The position numbers were made by a program, and so were the translations under genes. Shown here piece by piece: positions 51,083-60,212 of a stretch of DNA of 64,000 bases (positions within the stretch are counted from its first letter, which is position 1; each line of letters opens with the position of its first letter). The stretch comes from Caenispirillum bisanense (GTDB taxonomy: Bacteria > Pseudomonadota > Alphaproteobacteria > Rhodospirillales > Rhodospirillaceae). The notes under the pieces were generated by a model. That model was given only the letters and a program-made list of their open reading frames with translations. It was not told where the DNA came from and searched no databases. Where the stretch lies: NCBI RefSeq assembly GCF_900230255.1, contig NZ_OCNJ01000015.1, positions 1 through 64,000 of the forward strand. Direction: 5' to 3'.

Positions 51083-51968
51083 GGCTCGCCGCGTCGTACA
51101 TGCCCCGCCATACGGCTGCGGTGCCGTCGCGCTTCATGGCGCGCAGCGTCTGCACCGGCAGCGGCGGACTGATCCACAGCGGCCCCTCGTCGGGGGCGGT
51201 GCCGCGCGGCGGCAGCGGCGTGCCCCAGACGCCGATATGGCCGAGGTCCTTCTCGCACGGCACATAGGCCGCCGCGCCCGAAGTGTTGAGATCGGCGCCG
51301 TGGCAGAAGCCGGAGCAGTCGCCGATGGTGCCGACGGCGGCGACGCAGCAGAACAGCTCCACCGCGCGCGCCTTGGCGCAGTCGAACACGCGGTGATAGC
51401 CGGCGAGCGTGGTGGTCATGGACGGCACCAGGATCACGTCGGGCTCCAGCTTGCCCAGTTCCACCGCCACGGCCGGCTGTTCGATGTCGAGGCAGATGAC
51501 GACCGCCCAGCGCACGCCCTTCCACTCGAACACCGTCACCGAGGAGCCCTTGGCGAGGTTCCAGCAGGCTTCGTCCTGCTCGTCGGGCGTCAGGGTCAGC
51601 TTGTCGTGGATCATCTCCGCCCCGCCCGGCAGCAGGGTGACGGCACGGTTGGCGTAGCCGCCGCCCTCGGCCGGCAGGGGGATGGAGCCGGCGAGCAGCG
51701 CGACGCCGTGGCGCTCCACCAGCGGCCGCAGGGCGTCGAGCATGGCCGGCGCCTGCTCCGCCATCCACGGGATCTCGGCCGTCGGCGCCAGTTTTTCCGG
51801 CAGCACCGACAGCCACTGCGCGCAGGCGTATTCCGGCAGCGCCAGGATGTCGGCGCCCGCCTTGGCCGCCTCGGCGAGCCTACCGTCGACCATGGCGATC
51901 CAGTCCTCCAGGCGGGCGAGACGGCGGCCGACGTTCACGGGCCACAGGGCGACGACGGGATCGGGCAT
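51057..51968 (-). CDS. Nitrilase-superfamily carbon-nitrogen hydrolase
   Basis: A 303-residue amidase-fold enzyme with the catalytic triad visible: Glu46 (LALPEYAC), Lys123 (HDKLTL) and Cys159 (VVICLDIE). Substrate unknown. It begins 85 bp after the polyamine-binding gene on the same strand but a terminator intervenes. The linkage suggests, without proof, an N-carbamoylputrescine- or polyamine-amide-cleaving enzyme. Its last 26 bp overlap the sugar dehydrogenase gene in the opposite direction. Confidence 0.85.
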   Translation of the reverse strand: MPDPVVALWPVNVGRRLARLEDWIAMVDGRLAEAAKAGADILALPEYACAQWLSVLPEKLAPTAEIPWMAEQAPAMLDALRPLVERHGVALLAGSIPLPAEGGGYANRAVTLLPGGAEMIHDKLTLTPDEQDEACWNLAKGSSVTVFEWKGVRWAVVICLDIEQPAVAVELGKLEPDVILVPSMTTTLAGYHRVFDCAKARAVELFCCVAAVGTIGDCSGFCHGADLNTSGAAAYVPCEKDLGHIGVWGTPLPPRGTAPDEGPLWISPPLPVQTLRAMKRDGTAAVWRGMYDAASLTARSLRA

Positions 51969-52004
51969 GGGAACTCTCCGGCAGCGGGGGCATGAAAACG
52001 ACGA

Positions 52005-52032
52005 CGGCCGCCGCCGGTGAGGGCGGCGGCCG
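52005..52032 (-). terminator. Terminator after potD
   Basis: CGGCCGCCGCC (52005-52015) with GGCGGCGGCCG (52022-52032), an 11-bp stem with a 6-nt loop, 20 bp after the potD stop; TCGTCGTTTTC follows on the minus strand. Confidence 0.75.
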
Positions 52033-52053
52033 GGTCTTAGGCGGGACCGACGA

Positions 52054-53109
52054 TCAGCTCTTCAGCTTGGTCCAGATGCGGTCGCGCAGGTCCTGCGCCG
52101 GCTTGGCGCAATCCTCGGCGGCACGCAGGCGGTCGGAGTACTCGTCCGGCATGTTGACGGCCGGGTCCTTCGCCAGTTTCTCCTCCAGGAAGGCGTCGGA
52201 GCCGGCGATGGCGTTCATGTAGCCGGTGAAGTTGGACGCTTCGGCGGCGTTCTTCGGGTCCATCATCCAGTTGAGGAATTCCTTGGCTTCCTCGACGTTC
52301 TTGGCGCCCTTCGGGATGGCGAAGTTGTCGGCCCAGAACGGCAGGCCTTCCTTCGGGTAGACGTAGACCACCGACGGCCGCTCCATCTTGGTGCGGTGGG
52401 CGGCTCCGTTCCACTGCTGGTGCATGATGACCTCGCCGGCGATCATGCGCTCGATGGTGCCGTCCGACTGGTACATGGCGAGGTAGGGCTTCTGCTTGGT
52501 CAGCAGGTCGAGCACCGTCTGCGCCTTCTTCGGGTCCTCGAAGCAGCGCTCGTAGCCGAGGTAGAAGGCGGCCGAGGAGATCACGTCGTTCATGTCGTTG
52601 AGCGCGACGATCTGGCCCTTCAGCTCCTCGCGCGGCTCGAAGAATTCCTTCCAGCTTTCGGCCACGTCACCCTTCACGCGCTCCTTGTCGTAGGAGAACC
52701 CGGTGGTGCCCCACATGTAGGGCACGGAATACTCGCGGTTCGGATCCCACGACGGATTGCGGAAGACTTCCTTGACGTTCTTGAAGTTCTCCATGGTGGA
52801 GCTGTCGAGCTTCTGGATCAGCCCGCCTTCCACCATGCGCGGGATGATGTAGTCGGTCGGCACGACGATGTCGTAGCCGGTGGCGCCCGCCTGCAGCTTC
52901 GCCAGCATGGTCTCGTTGCTGTCGTAGACGTCGAGCGTGACCTTGATGCCGGTTTCCTGCTCGAACCGCTTCAGAAGCTCCGGCGGGATGTAGTTGGACC
53001 AGTTGTAGAGGAACAGTTCGCGCGCTTCCGCGGCGGACCCGCCGCCGAAGGCGACGACCGCGGCGACGGCGGCGGCCGTCAGTCCCATGCGCAACGTCCG
53101 GGTGACCAT
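52054..53109 (-). CDS. potD: Spermidine/putrescine ABC transporter substrate-binding protein
   Basis: A 351-residue periplasmic binding protein with a Sec signal peptide (about 28 residues, ending in GGGSAAEA). The mature start ELFLYNWSNYIPPELLKRFEQETGIKVTLDVYDSNETML is the polyamine-binding signature. Later blocks include VVPTDYIIPRMVEGGLIQKLD and NYIMH-like AGEVIMHQQWNGAA. Last gene of the potABCD-type operon; AAGGAGG precedes the ATG. Substrate may be putrescine or spermidine. Confidence 0.92.
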   Translation of the reverse strand: MVTRTLRMGLTAAAVAAVVAFGGGSAAEARELFLYNWSNYIPPELLKRFEQETGIKVTLDVYDSNETMLAKLQAGATGYDIVVPTDYIIPRMVEGGLIQKLDSSTMENFKNVKEVFRNPSWDPNREYSVPYMWGTTGFSYDKERVKGDVAESWKEFFEPREELKGQIVALNDMNDVISSAAFYLGYERCFEDPKKAQTVLDLLTKQKPYLAMYQSDGTIERMIAGEVIMHQQWNGAAHRTKMERPSVVYVYPKEGLPFWADNFAIPKGAKNVEEAKEFLNWMMDPKNAAEASNFTGYMNAIAGSDAFLEEKLAKDPAVNMPDEYSDRLRAAEDCAKPAQDLRDRIWTKLKS

Positions 53110-53158
53110 GGCAATGCCTCCTTGTCCTTGGGCTTTGGCGTGTTCTCGTTGTCTTCAA

Positions 53159-53950
53159 TCAGGCGGCGCCGCGCCGACCCGCCCACCAGGTGAGCAGCGT
53201 CGACAGCGACACGAACAGCAGCGACACGATCAGCATGAGCGAGGAGATGGCGTTGACCTCCGGGCTGATGCCGATGCGGATGGCGCCGAAGATGTAGACG
53301 GGCAGCGTGGTGGCGCCGGCGCCGGCCACGAAGTAGGTGATGACGAAATCGTCGAGCGAGATGATGAAGGCCAGCATGGCGCCGGCCAGGATACCCGGCC
53401 ACAGGAGCGGCAGGGTGACGCGCAGGAAGGTGCGCATCTCGTCGGCGTAGAGGTCGGCCGCCGCCTCGCCGAGCCGCGGGTCCATGCCCTCGATGCGGGC
53501 GCGGATGGGCAGGTAGGCGAAGGGGATGCAGAACACCGTGTGGGCGACCACCACCGTCAGCAGACCGAGGTCGAAGCCGACCAGGATGAAGAACAGCAGC
53601 GACGCGACCGCCGTCACGATCTCCGGCACCACCAGCGGCATGGCGAGCACGCCGGAGACCGCCGTCTGCCCCTTGAACCGCCGCCGCGCCATGCCGAGGG
53701 CGGCGAAGGTGGCGGCGCAGGTGGCGATCACCGTCGCCCACAGCGCCACGATGAGCGAGTTCTTGGCGGCGTTCAGGATGTCGCCGTTGTTCATCACCTG
53801 GACGTACCAGTCGGTGGTGAAGCCGGTCCAGATGGTCGCCGAGCGGTTCTCGTTGAAGGACAGCGCGATCAGGATGACGATCGGCAGGTAGAGGTAGAGG
53901 AAGAAGACCCAGGTCGCGAAGCGCGTGCCGGGGAAGCGGCGGATGTCCAT
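53159..53950 (-). CDS. potC: Polyamine ABC transporter permease PotC
   Basis: A 263-residue permease with six helices. It starts at MDIRRFPGTRFATWVFFLYLYLPIVILI with ATG 53950, and has the EAA loop EAAADLYADEMRTFLRVTLPLLWPG and the family-specific ISLDDFVITYFVAGAG. It lies 17 bp after potB. Together with PotB it forms the transmembrane channel. Confidence 0.93.
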   Translation of the reverse strand: MDIRRFPGTRFATWVFFLYLYLPIVILIALSFNENRSATIWTGFTTDWYVQVMNNGDILNAAKNSLIVALWATVIATCAATFAALGMARRRFKGQTAVSGVLAMPLVVPEIVTAVASLLFFILVGFDLGLLTVVVAHTVFCIPFAYLPIRARIEGMDPRLGEAAADLYADEMRTFLRVTLPLLWPGILAGAMLAFIISLDDFVITYFVAGAGATTLPVYIFGAIRIGISPEVNAISSLMLIVSLLFVSLSTLLTWWAGRRGAA

Positions 53951-53967
53951 GGTGTCGTCCTCTCCCC

Positions 53968-54861
53968 TTATTCCGGCAGCTTGCGGAAGCGCAACAGATA
54001 GACCAGCATCGCCAGCAGCACGAAGGCGAGCAGCGTGAAGGCCAGCGCCGAGCCCAGCGGCCAGTTGCGCGAGGCGCCGAACTGCAGCTGGATGAGGTTG
54101 CCGATCATCAGCTCCTTCGATCCGCCCAGCAGTTCCGGCGTCACGTAGGCGCCGAGGCAGGGGATGAAGACCAGCGTGCAGCCGGCGGCGATGCCCGGCA
54201 GGCTGAGCGGCACCACCACCCGGCGCAGCGCCTGCAGGCGCGTGGCGTAGAGGTCGTAGGCGGCCTCCACCAGCCGGAAGTCCAGCTTCTCCAGGCTCGC
54301 GTAGATCGGCAGCACCATGAACGGCAGATAGCTGTAGGTCAGGCCGATGGCGATGGCGGCGGGCGTGTAGAGGATGGAGATACTCTGGTCCGTCAGCCCC
54401 AGCCCTTGCGCCCACTGGTCGATCAGGCCGTTGGTGCGCAGCAGCAGGATCCAGGCGTAGTTGCGCACCAGCAGGTTGGTCCAGAACGGAATGGTGACCA
54501 GGAACACCAGCAGCTTGCGCCGCGACGGCGGCTGCAGCGCGATGTAGAGCGCCACCGGGAAGCCAACCGCCAGCGCGATCACCGTCGTCAGCAGCGACAG
54601 CAGGAAGGACCGCAGGTAGATGCTGACGTAGTCGGTGTTGACCACCAGGTTGTCGAGGAAGTCGCGCTCGAAGAAGAAGCCGACGTAGGCCTCCACCGTG
54701 TACTGGTCCCAGATGACGCCGCCGTACTGGCCGCGCTCCAGGAACGACACGTAGGCCATGAGGCCGAGCGGCAGCAGCATGAAGACGACGACGATGGCGA
54801 CCGCAGGGCCGATGAGCAGGAGCCTCTGGAGGCGGGGCGAGCGGCGGATGGCCTCCAGCAT
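53968..54861 (-). CDS. potB: Polyamine ABC transporter permease PotB
   Basis: A 297-residue permease with six helices. The N-terminal LIGPAVAIVVVFMLLPLGLMAYVSF and the EAA loop VEAAYDLYATRLQALRRVVVPLSLPG match PotB. A central periplasmic loop (WDQYTVEAYVGFFFERDFLDN) is typical. Start at 54861, 3 bp past the potA stop. It complements PotC. Confidence 0.93.
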   Translation of the reverse strand: MLEAIRRSPRLQRLLLIGPAVAIVVVFMLLPLGLMAYVSFLERGQYGGVIWDQYTVEAYVGFFFERDFLDNLVVNTDYVSIYLRSFLLSLLTTVIALAVGFPVALYIALQPPSRRKLLVFLVTIPFWTNLLVRNYAWILLLRTNGLIDQWAQGLGLTDQSISILYTPAAIAIGLTYSYLPFMVLPIYASLEKLDFRLVEAAYDLYATRLQALRRVVVPLSLPGIAAGCTLVFIPCLGAYVTPELLGGSKELMIGNLIQLQFGASRNWPLGSALAFTLLAFVLLAMLVYLLRFRKLPE

Positions 54862-54864
54862 GGC

Positions 54865-56007
54865 TCAGTCCCTCAGAACCGACAGGCCGTCGGGCGGGAA
54901 GCCGACGCGCACGCGGGCCCCCTGGCCGAAGGTCGGGCTCGACTGGTCGCGGTTCTGCACGCGCGCCACCAGCGGGTCCGGCAGGCCGTCGACCCGCAGG
55001 TGATAGGTGGTGTCTGTGCCGAAGTAGATGATGTTCTCGACGGTCGCACCCAGGGTATCGGGGCTCGCCGCCTCGCCGGGGTGCAGGAACACCCGCTCGG
55101 GGCGGACGGCGAGCGTCACCGTCTCGCCCTCGGCATGGCCCTGGGCGCTGGCGAGCGGCACGGCGGCCTCGCCGATGCGGGCGACGCCGCCCGGCTCCAG
55201 CCGGCCCTTCAGGAAGTTGGTCTCGCCGATGAAGTCCGCGACGAAGCGCACCTGCGGCCGCTGGTAGATTTCCTGCGGCGGCCCGATCTGCAGCACCTTG
55301 CCGTCCTTCATGACGGCGATGCGGTCGGACATGGTGAGCGCCTCTTCCTGGTCGTGCGTCACGAACACGAAGGTGATGCCGGTGTCGCGCTGCAGGCGTT
55401 TCAACTCGATCTGCATGCCCTTGCGCAGCTTGAGGTCGAGCGCCGACAGCGGCTCGTCGAGCAGCAACACCTTGGGATGCGGCGCGAGCGCCCGGGCCAG
55501 CGCCACGCGCTGCTGCTGACCGCCCGACAATTGCGCCGGCATGCGGCGATGCATGCCCGACAGGTGCACCAGCGCCAGCATCTCGTCGACGCGGGCGGCG
55601 ATTTCGTCCTTGCCGAGTCCCGACTTCTCCAGGCCGAAGGCGACGTTGTGCGCCACCGTCATGTGGGGGAACAGGGCGTAGTTCTGGAACACCGTGTTTA
55701 TGGGCCGGCGGAAGGGCGGCTGGCCGGTGATGTCGACCCCGTCGAGGACCACGCGGCCCGAGGTCGGCTGCTCAAACCCGGCGATGGTGCGCAGGAGCGT
55801 CGTCTTGCCGCAGCCCGAGGGGCCGAGCAGGGTGAAGAACTCGTTCGGTGCGATGCGGATGGACACGTCGTCCAGCGCCCGCACCGGCGCCTCGCCGGCC
55901 GAGGCGTAAACCTTCACCGCATTCTCGATGACGATGCGGGCGTCCTTGGGCGCGGCGGCGCTCGTCGGGGCGTCGGCCGCCGGGGCGAGTGTGGAGGCCT
56001 CCATCAT
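54865..56007 (-). CDS. potA: Polyamine ABC transporter ATP-binding protein PotA
   Basis: A 380-residue ATPase: Walker [10 protein letters not shown], signature [15 protein letters not shown], Walker [14 protein letters not shown]-loop [10 protein letters not shown]. The TOBE domain at the C-terminus ([15 protein letters not shown] and [11 protein letters not shown]) matches PotA. An Ala-rich N-terminal extension of about 25 residues precedes the domain. First gene of the operon; its ATG at 56007 is followed by another ATG, and GGGGG lies upstream. Confidence 0.93.
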   Translation of the reverse strand: MMEASTLAPAADAPTSAAAPKDARIVIENAVKVYASAGEAPVRALDDVSIRIAPNEFFTLLGPSGCGKTTLLRTIAGFEQPTSGRVVLDGVDITGQPPFRRPINTVFQNYALFPHMTVAHNVAFGLEKSGLGKDEIAARVDEMLALVHLSGMHRRMPAQLSGGQQQRVALARALAPHPKVLLLDEPLSALDLKLRKGMQIELKRLQRDTGITFVFVTHDQEEALTMSDRIAVMKDGKVLQIGPPQEIYQRPQVRFVADFIGETNFLKGRLEPGGVARIGEAAVPLASAQGHAEGETVTLAVRPERVFLHPGEAASPDTLGATVENIIYFGTDTTYHLRVDGLPDPLVARVQNRDQSSPTFGQGARVRVGFPPDGLSVLRD

Positions 56008-56342
56008 GCCGGCCCCCGCGAGTCGCGGCGGTCATGGAAACATGGGGAACCCAAGGCGCAAGATCCGACCATTCGCACGGTGCCTCCCAGCGGGCCGGCG
56101 CCGTCTGCCCGTCGGCGCCCCCGTCAAAGATCCTTTACGGCCCGGCACCGACGACAGCCTCCCAGAGCCGCGGTGCGGGTGCGCCACCCCCTGCCCGCCG
56201 CGCCGGGCTTTCCGCCCGATTATCGCGCCCCGGCAAGGGATCGGGAGGACGGAGCGACGCCCCGCCTCCCGATAAAAAGACTAGAGGCACCGCTGCGGGG
56301 TGCGCAAGATATTTAACGCACCACCCCCGTCGGTCATGCGGC
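56008..56342. other. 335-bp gap between potA and the tautomerase gene
   Basis: No gene is recognised. It holds the potA promoter region and, near the tautomerase end, a probable terminator: GCACC (56287-56291) and GGTGC (56299-56303), followed on the minus strand by TCTTTTTAT at 56273-56280. Next to it, ATCGGGAGG and CCTCCCGAT form another 9-bp inverted repeat. No potA promoter could be assigned. Confidence 0.5.
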
Positions 56343-56732
56343 TTATTGCGCCGCGGCCCGATCGGCCTGGGTGCGTCCGCCCCAGCCCCAGGCATCCGCC
56401 GCCACCTCGTTCAGCACCACATAGGTGGCGGGCGCGACGTGCGGCAGAACTCGACGCACCGCGGCGTCCATTCTGGCAATGAAATCAGCCTTTTCGGCTG
56501 GTGTGTTGGTGCCTTGCGTGATGAAGGCTTCGACCACCGCCGCCTGCGGCTGGAAGGCGTCGCCGACGGTCCAGATGCGCTCGGCGTCGGGCACCTCGGT
56601 CACCAGCACCGACGTCAGGTCAGGCCGCTTGCCGAGCGCCTCCGCCATGAGGGTGGTGGCGACGCGAGCCAGCGCCGCGCGGTCGTCGGGCGTGATGCCG
56701 TGGGCACCGAGGGTGATGCGGACGAAAGGCAT
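56343..56732 (-). CDS. Tautomerase-fold protein (4-oxalocrotonate tautomerase-like)
   Basis: A 129-residue protein of the tautomerase superfamily with the catalytic amino-terminal proline after Met (MPFVRITLGAHG). It looks like a duplicated beta-alpha-beta unit of roughly 60 residues each; the second half begins near RIWTVGDAFQPQA. Substrate unknown. It diverges from a LysR regulator gene 103 bp away, the usual arrangement of regulator and target. Confidence 0.8.
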   Translation of the reverse strand: MPFVRITLGAHGITPDDRAALARVATTLMAEALGKRPDLTSVLVTEVPDAERIWTVGDAFQPQAAVVEAFITQGTNTPAEKADFIARMDAAVRRVLPHVAPATYVVLNEVAADAWGWGGRTQADRAAAQ

Positions 56733-56804
56733 GGCGGGTTCTCCTGCGGGTTCGAATAGTCTACCGCAGCCAGCTTCGCCCGTGGCGGGTCATTCGGGAA
56801 ATTG

Positions 56805-56823
56805 ATAGATTTAAAGACCCTAT
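56805..56823. promoter_or_regulatory. LysR-type ATAG-N11-CTAT operator
   Basis: ATAG-N11-CTAT with T-N11-A symmetry in the 103-bp lysR/tautomerase region. It ends 13 bp before the lysR ATG, so it covers the leader and fits autorepression with activation of the divergent gene. Confidence 0.45.
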
Positions 56824-56835
56824 TGAGGAGCCTGG

Positions 56836-57726
56836 ATGATGCCCGACGCGCCCCTGCTGCCGAGCGATCTGCTGCGCACCTTCGTCGCCGTGGTGGACGA
56901 TGGCGGCATGTCGGCGGCCGGCCTGCGGGTCGGACGCAGCCAGTCGGCGGTGAGCCTGCAGGTGAAGCGGCTGGAGGAAATGGTCGGCGCGGCGCTGTTC
57001 CGCCGCGACTCCCGCGACCTCGCCCTCACGCCCGCCGGCGACACCCTGCTGCCCTATGCCCGCCGTCTTCTGGCGCTCAACGAGCAGGCTCTGGCCGCCT
57101 TGGCGCCGGCGCGGCTGACGGGGGTCGTGCGTCTGGGGGTGGTGCAGGATTTCGCCGAGACGGCGCTCGCCGGCGTCCTCGCCCGCTTTGCCGAGGCCCA
57201 TCCCAATGTGGTGCTGGAGACCCGCGTCGGGCCGTCGTCGGCGCTGCGGGATGCCGTCGCCCACGCTGGCCTCGACGTCTGTCTGGCCATAGGCTCGGCG
57301 GAGGGTGCCGCGGCGGCGCGTACCGTGCCCATGGTCTGGCTGGCGGCGGACCGGGTACCGAGTGCCCTGCCTGTCCCGCTGCCGCTCGCCCTGCTCGACC
57401 CGCCGTGCAGCTACCGCCGGGCGGCGCTGGAGGTGCTGGAGTCGGCGGGCGTCGCCCATCGCATCGCCTATGCCGGCCCCAGCCTGTCGGCGGTTCTGGC
57501 GGCGGTGCGGGCGGGGCTGGCGGTGACGGTGCGGACGGCGGACCTCGCCGGCCGCGGCCTCGTCGCGCTCGCGCCCGGAGAGGCGGCGGCGCGCGGGTTG
57601 CCAGCCCTGCCCGCCGTCACGCACGCCTTGCACGTGCGCCCCGACGCGGGGCCAGCGGCGCGGCGGCTGGGCACCGTGATGGCCGAGGTCTTGGCGGCGC
57701 CTACCGCGCCGGCCATTCCAGGGTGA
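56836..57726 (+). CDS. LysR-family transcriptional regulator
   Basis: A 296-residue regulator. The N-terminal winged helix is DLLRTFVAVVDDGGMSAAGLRVGRSQSAVSLQVKRLEEMVGAALFRR; the C-terminal about 200 residues form the periplasmic-binding-like effector domain (VVRLGVVQDFAETALAGVL). It probably controls the divergent tautomerase gene. ATG 56836 follows GAGGAG. Its 3' end overlaps the convergent kinase gene by 26 bp. Confidence 0.9.
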   Translation: MMPDAPLLPSDLLRTFVAVVDDGGMSAAGLRVGRSQSAVSLQVKRLEEMVGAALFRRDSRDLALTPAGDTLLPYARRLLALNEQALAALAPARLTGVVRLGVVQDFAETALAGVLARFAEAHPNVVLETRVGPSSALRDAVAHAGLDVCLAIGSAEGAAAARTVPMVWLAADRVPSALPVPLPLALLDPPCSYRRAALEVLESAGVAHRIAYAGPSLSAVLAAVRAGLAVTVRTADLAGRGLVALAPGEAAARGLPALPAVTHALHVRPDAGPAARRLGTVMAEVLAAPTAPAIPG

Positions 57727-58297
57727 CGGTGCCGCCGTCCGTCGCGAGGCGGCCCTTCACCTGCCGCATGAGGCTTTCGGCGATGCGCAGGCCGAGGCCG
57801 TCGCCCCGGCCGCCCGCCTCGGGCACGCCGGTGCCGCCGTCGCGGATGGCCACCCGCCACACGCCGGCCTCCGCCAGCGCTTCCATGCGCACGTGGATGG
57901 GCGGGCCGCCGTGCTGCACGGCGTTCATGAGGACCTCGGTGATGGCGACGCCGGCCGGAATGGCCTGATCGAGGGGGATTTCCGCCGGCACGAGGTCGAG
58001 CGTCACCTCGGGTGCCATGTCGGGCTCCGTCTGGCGGCGGGCTTCCTCGCTCATGTCGCCGATGTAGGCGGCGAAGTCCACCACCAGGGTCACGCCGTCC
58101 TCGCCCACCACGCGCGCCAGGGCATAGGCGGCGGCGGCGGCGGACATGCGCACTTCCAGGCGGGCGAGCGCGTCACGGGCGTCCGGGGTTTCCTTGCGCA
58201 TCTGCAGGCGCAACAGGCTGAGAAGCATCTGCATGGTGTTGCCGATGCGGTGCCGCGTCTCGCGGTAGAGAGCTTCCCAGTCCGTGTCCTGCGTCAT
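57701..58297 (-). CDS. Stand-alone HWE/HisKA_2-type histidine kinase
   Basis: A 198-residue kinase with no sensor or membrane region. The phosphoacceptor block is RETRHRIGNTMQMLLSLLRLQ, the N-box AITEVLMNAVQHGG and a Gly-rich G2 GGRGDGLGLRIAE. It resembles blue-light/general-stress HisKA_2 kinases without input domain, so it may bind a separate sensor protein. No response regulator is adjacent. ATG at 58297 has a GGAG site; the longer frame to 58369 lies in the pnt terminator. Confidence 0.85.
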   Translation of the reverse strand: MTQDTDWEALYRETRHRIGNTMQMLLSLLRLQMRKETPDARDALARLEVRMSAAAAAYALARVVGEDGVTLVVDFAAYIGDMSEEARRQTEPDMAPEVTLDLVPAEIPLDQAIPAGVAITEVLMNAVQHGGPPIHVRMEALAEAGVWRVAIRDGGTGVPEAGGRGDGLGLRIAESLMRQVKGRLATDGGTVTLEWPAR

Positions 58298-58315
58298 TGC
58301 GACTCCAACCGAAAC

Positions 58316-58352
58316 AAAAAAATGAAGGGCGAGATCCGGAGACCTCGCCCTT
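58316..58352 (-). terminator. Rho-independent terminator of the pnt operon
   Basis: AAGGGCGAG (58325-58333) with CTCGCCCTT (58344-58352) is a 9-bp stem, followed on the minus strand by CATTTTTTTG (T7, 58316-58322). It lies 24 bp past the pntB stop. Confidence 0.9.
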
Positions 58353-58375
58353 TCGGAGTGTATCAGCACGGAGCG

Positions 58376-59773
58376 TCAGGACAAGGCCTGCACGATCTCC
58401 TCGGTCATCTTCTTCGCGTCACCGAACAGCATCATGGTGTTGTCGCGGAAGAACAGCTCGTTGTCGACGCCGGCGTAGCCCGACGCCATGGAGCGCTTGA
58501 TGAACAGCACCGTCTTGGCCTTCTCGACGTCGAGCACCGGCATGCCGTAGATGGGGCTCTGCGGGTCGGTCTTGGCGGCCGGGTTGGTGACGTCGTTGGC
58601 GCCGATGACGTAGGCGACGTCGGCCGTGGTGAACTCGTGGTTGATCTCCTCGAGCTCGAAGACCTCGTCGTACGGCACGTTGGCTTCCGCCAGCAGCACG
58701 TTCATGTGGCCCGGCATGCGGCCCGCCACCGGGTGGATGGCATAGCGCACCTCGACGCCCTCGGCCTTCAGGATGTCGGCCATTTCGCGCACGGCGTGCT
58801 GCGCCTGGGCGACCGCCATGCCGTAGCCGGGGACGATGATGACCTTGCTCGCGTTCTTCATGATGAAGGCCGCGTCGTCGGCCGAGCCCGCCTTGACGCC
58901 GCGATCCCCGCCCGGACCGCCGGCCGCCGCCGCGGCGCTGTCGCCGCCGAAGCCGCCGAGGATCACGTTGATGATCGAGCGGTTCATGCCCTTGCACATG
59001 ATGTAGGACAGGATCGCACCCGAGGCACCGACCAGCGCGCCGGTGATGACCAGCGTCGAGTTGCCGAGCGTGAAGCCGATGCCGGCCGCCGCCCAGCCCG
59101 AGTAGCTGTTCAGCATGGACACGATGACCGGCATGTCGGCGCCGCCGATGGGCAGGATCAGCAGGAAGCCGAGCGCGAAGGCCAGCACCACGATCAGCCC
59201 GAAAGCGGCGTAGGAGCCGGTGGCGGCGAACCAGATCACCAGCAGGATCACCGCGATGCCCAGCACCGCGTTCAGCGGGTGCTGCATGGGGAAGACCAGC
59301 GGCTTGCCGGTCACCAGGCCCTGCAGCTTTGCGAAGGCGACGATGGAGCCGGTGAAGGTGATGGCACCGACGGCCGTGCCGATGGACATCTCGATCAGCG
59401 AGCCGGCGCCGATGTCGCCGGCGTGGCCGATGCCGTAAGCTTCCGGGTTGAACAGCGCCGCGGCGGCCACCAGCACGGCGGCCAGGCCGACCAGCGAGTG
59501 GAACGCCGCCACCAGCTGCGGCAGGGCCGTCATCTGGATGCGCAGGGCGATGATCGTGCCGATGGACCCGCCGACGATGATGCCGAGCACGATCCACACG
59601 TAGCTCTGCACCACCGGCGAGAACAGGGTGGTGATGATGGCGATGGCCATGCCGACCATGCCGAAGATGTTGCCCTGGCGGGCGGTTTCCGGGCTCGACA
59701 GCCCGCGCAGCGCCAGGATGAAGAGGACCGACGCCAACAGGTAGGCGAGGATCGTGAAGCTTTCGACAGCCAT
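58376..59773 (-). CDS. pntB: NAD(P) transhydrogenase beta subunit
   Basis: A 465-residue membrane subunit with about nine helices and a C-terminal NADP-binding domain III, where GYGMAVAQAQHAVREMADIL and GRMPGHMNVLLAEANVPYDEVFELEEIN are diagnostic. It uses the proton gradient to drive hydride transfer from NADH to NADP. The three-gene form (PntAA, PntAB, PntB) is that of Rhodospirillum. It starts 16 bp after pntAB. Confidence 0.95.
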   Translation of the reverse strand: MAVESFTILAYLLASVLFILALRGLSSPETARQGNIFGMVGMAIAIITTLFSPVVQSYVWIVLGIIVGGSIGTIIALRIQMTALPQLVAAFHSLVGLAAVLVAAAALFNPEAYGIGHAGDIGAGSLIEMSIGTAVGAITFTGSIVAFAKLQGLVTGKPLVFPMQHPLNAVLGIAVILLVIWFAATGSYAAFGLIVVLAFALGFLLILPIGGADMPVIVSMLNSYSGWAAAGIGFTLGNSTLVITGALVGASGAILSYIMCKGMNRSIINVILGGFGGDSAAAAAGGPGGDRGVKAGSADDAAFIMKNASKVIIVPGYGMAVAQAQHAVREMADILKAEGVEVRYAIHPVAGRMPGHMNVLLAEANVPYDEVFELEEINHEFTTADVAYVIGANDVTNPAAKTDPQSPIYGMPVLDVEKAKTVLFIKRSMASGYAGVDNELFFRDNTMMLFGDAKKMTEEIVQALS

Positions 59774-59789
59774 GATTGCGCAGCCCCCC

Positions 59790-60212
59790 TTACTTCTGCT
59801 TCTTCTTGAACATGGACAGCATGCGCTGGGTGACCACGAAGCCGCCGAAGATGTTCACGCTGGCCAGCACCACGGCGAAGAAGCCGAGCACCTTGGACCC
59901 CGAGAAGGCGTCCGGACCGGCGGCCAGCATGGCGCCGACGATGATCACCGACGACACGGCGTTGGTCACCGCCATGAGCGGCGAATGCAGGGCCGGCGTG
60001 ACACGCCAGACCACGTAGTAGCCGACGAAGACGGCCAGCACGAAGACCGTCAGCAGCCAGTAGAACTCGCTCGGCGCGCCGGCGGCGGCCGTGGCGGCGT
60101 CCTGGCCCATCTGGGCGACGGCGGCGGCCACCATCTTGGCGTTGAGCGCCAGCGCCTCGGCCTGTTCGGCCAGAAGCTGGGCGGCGGTCGCGACCTTGTC
60201 CTGTTCTTCCAT
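59790..60212 (-). CDS. pntAB: NAD(P) transhydrogenase alpha-2 (membrane) subunit
   Basis: A 140-residue subunit with three or four membrane helices ([53 protein letters not shown]). The hydrophilic N-terminus [26 protein letters not shown] precedes. Its ATG at 60212 shares a base with the pntAA stop (TGATG); a GTG three bases earlier is too close to the GGGAGG site. Confidence 0.93.
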   Translation of the reverse strand: MEEQDKVATAAQLLAEQAEALALNAKMVAAAVAQMGQDAATAAAGAPSEFYWLLTVFVLAVFVGYYVVWRVTPALHSPLMAVTNAVSSVIIVGAMLAAGPDAFSGSKVLGFFAVVLASVNIFGGFVVTQRMLSMFKKKQK

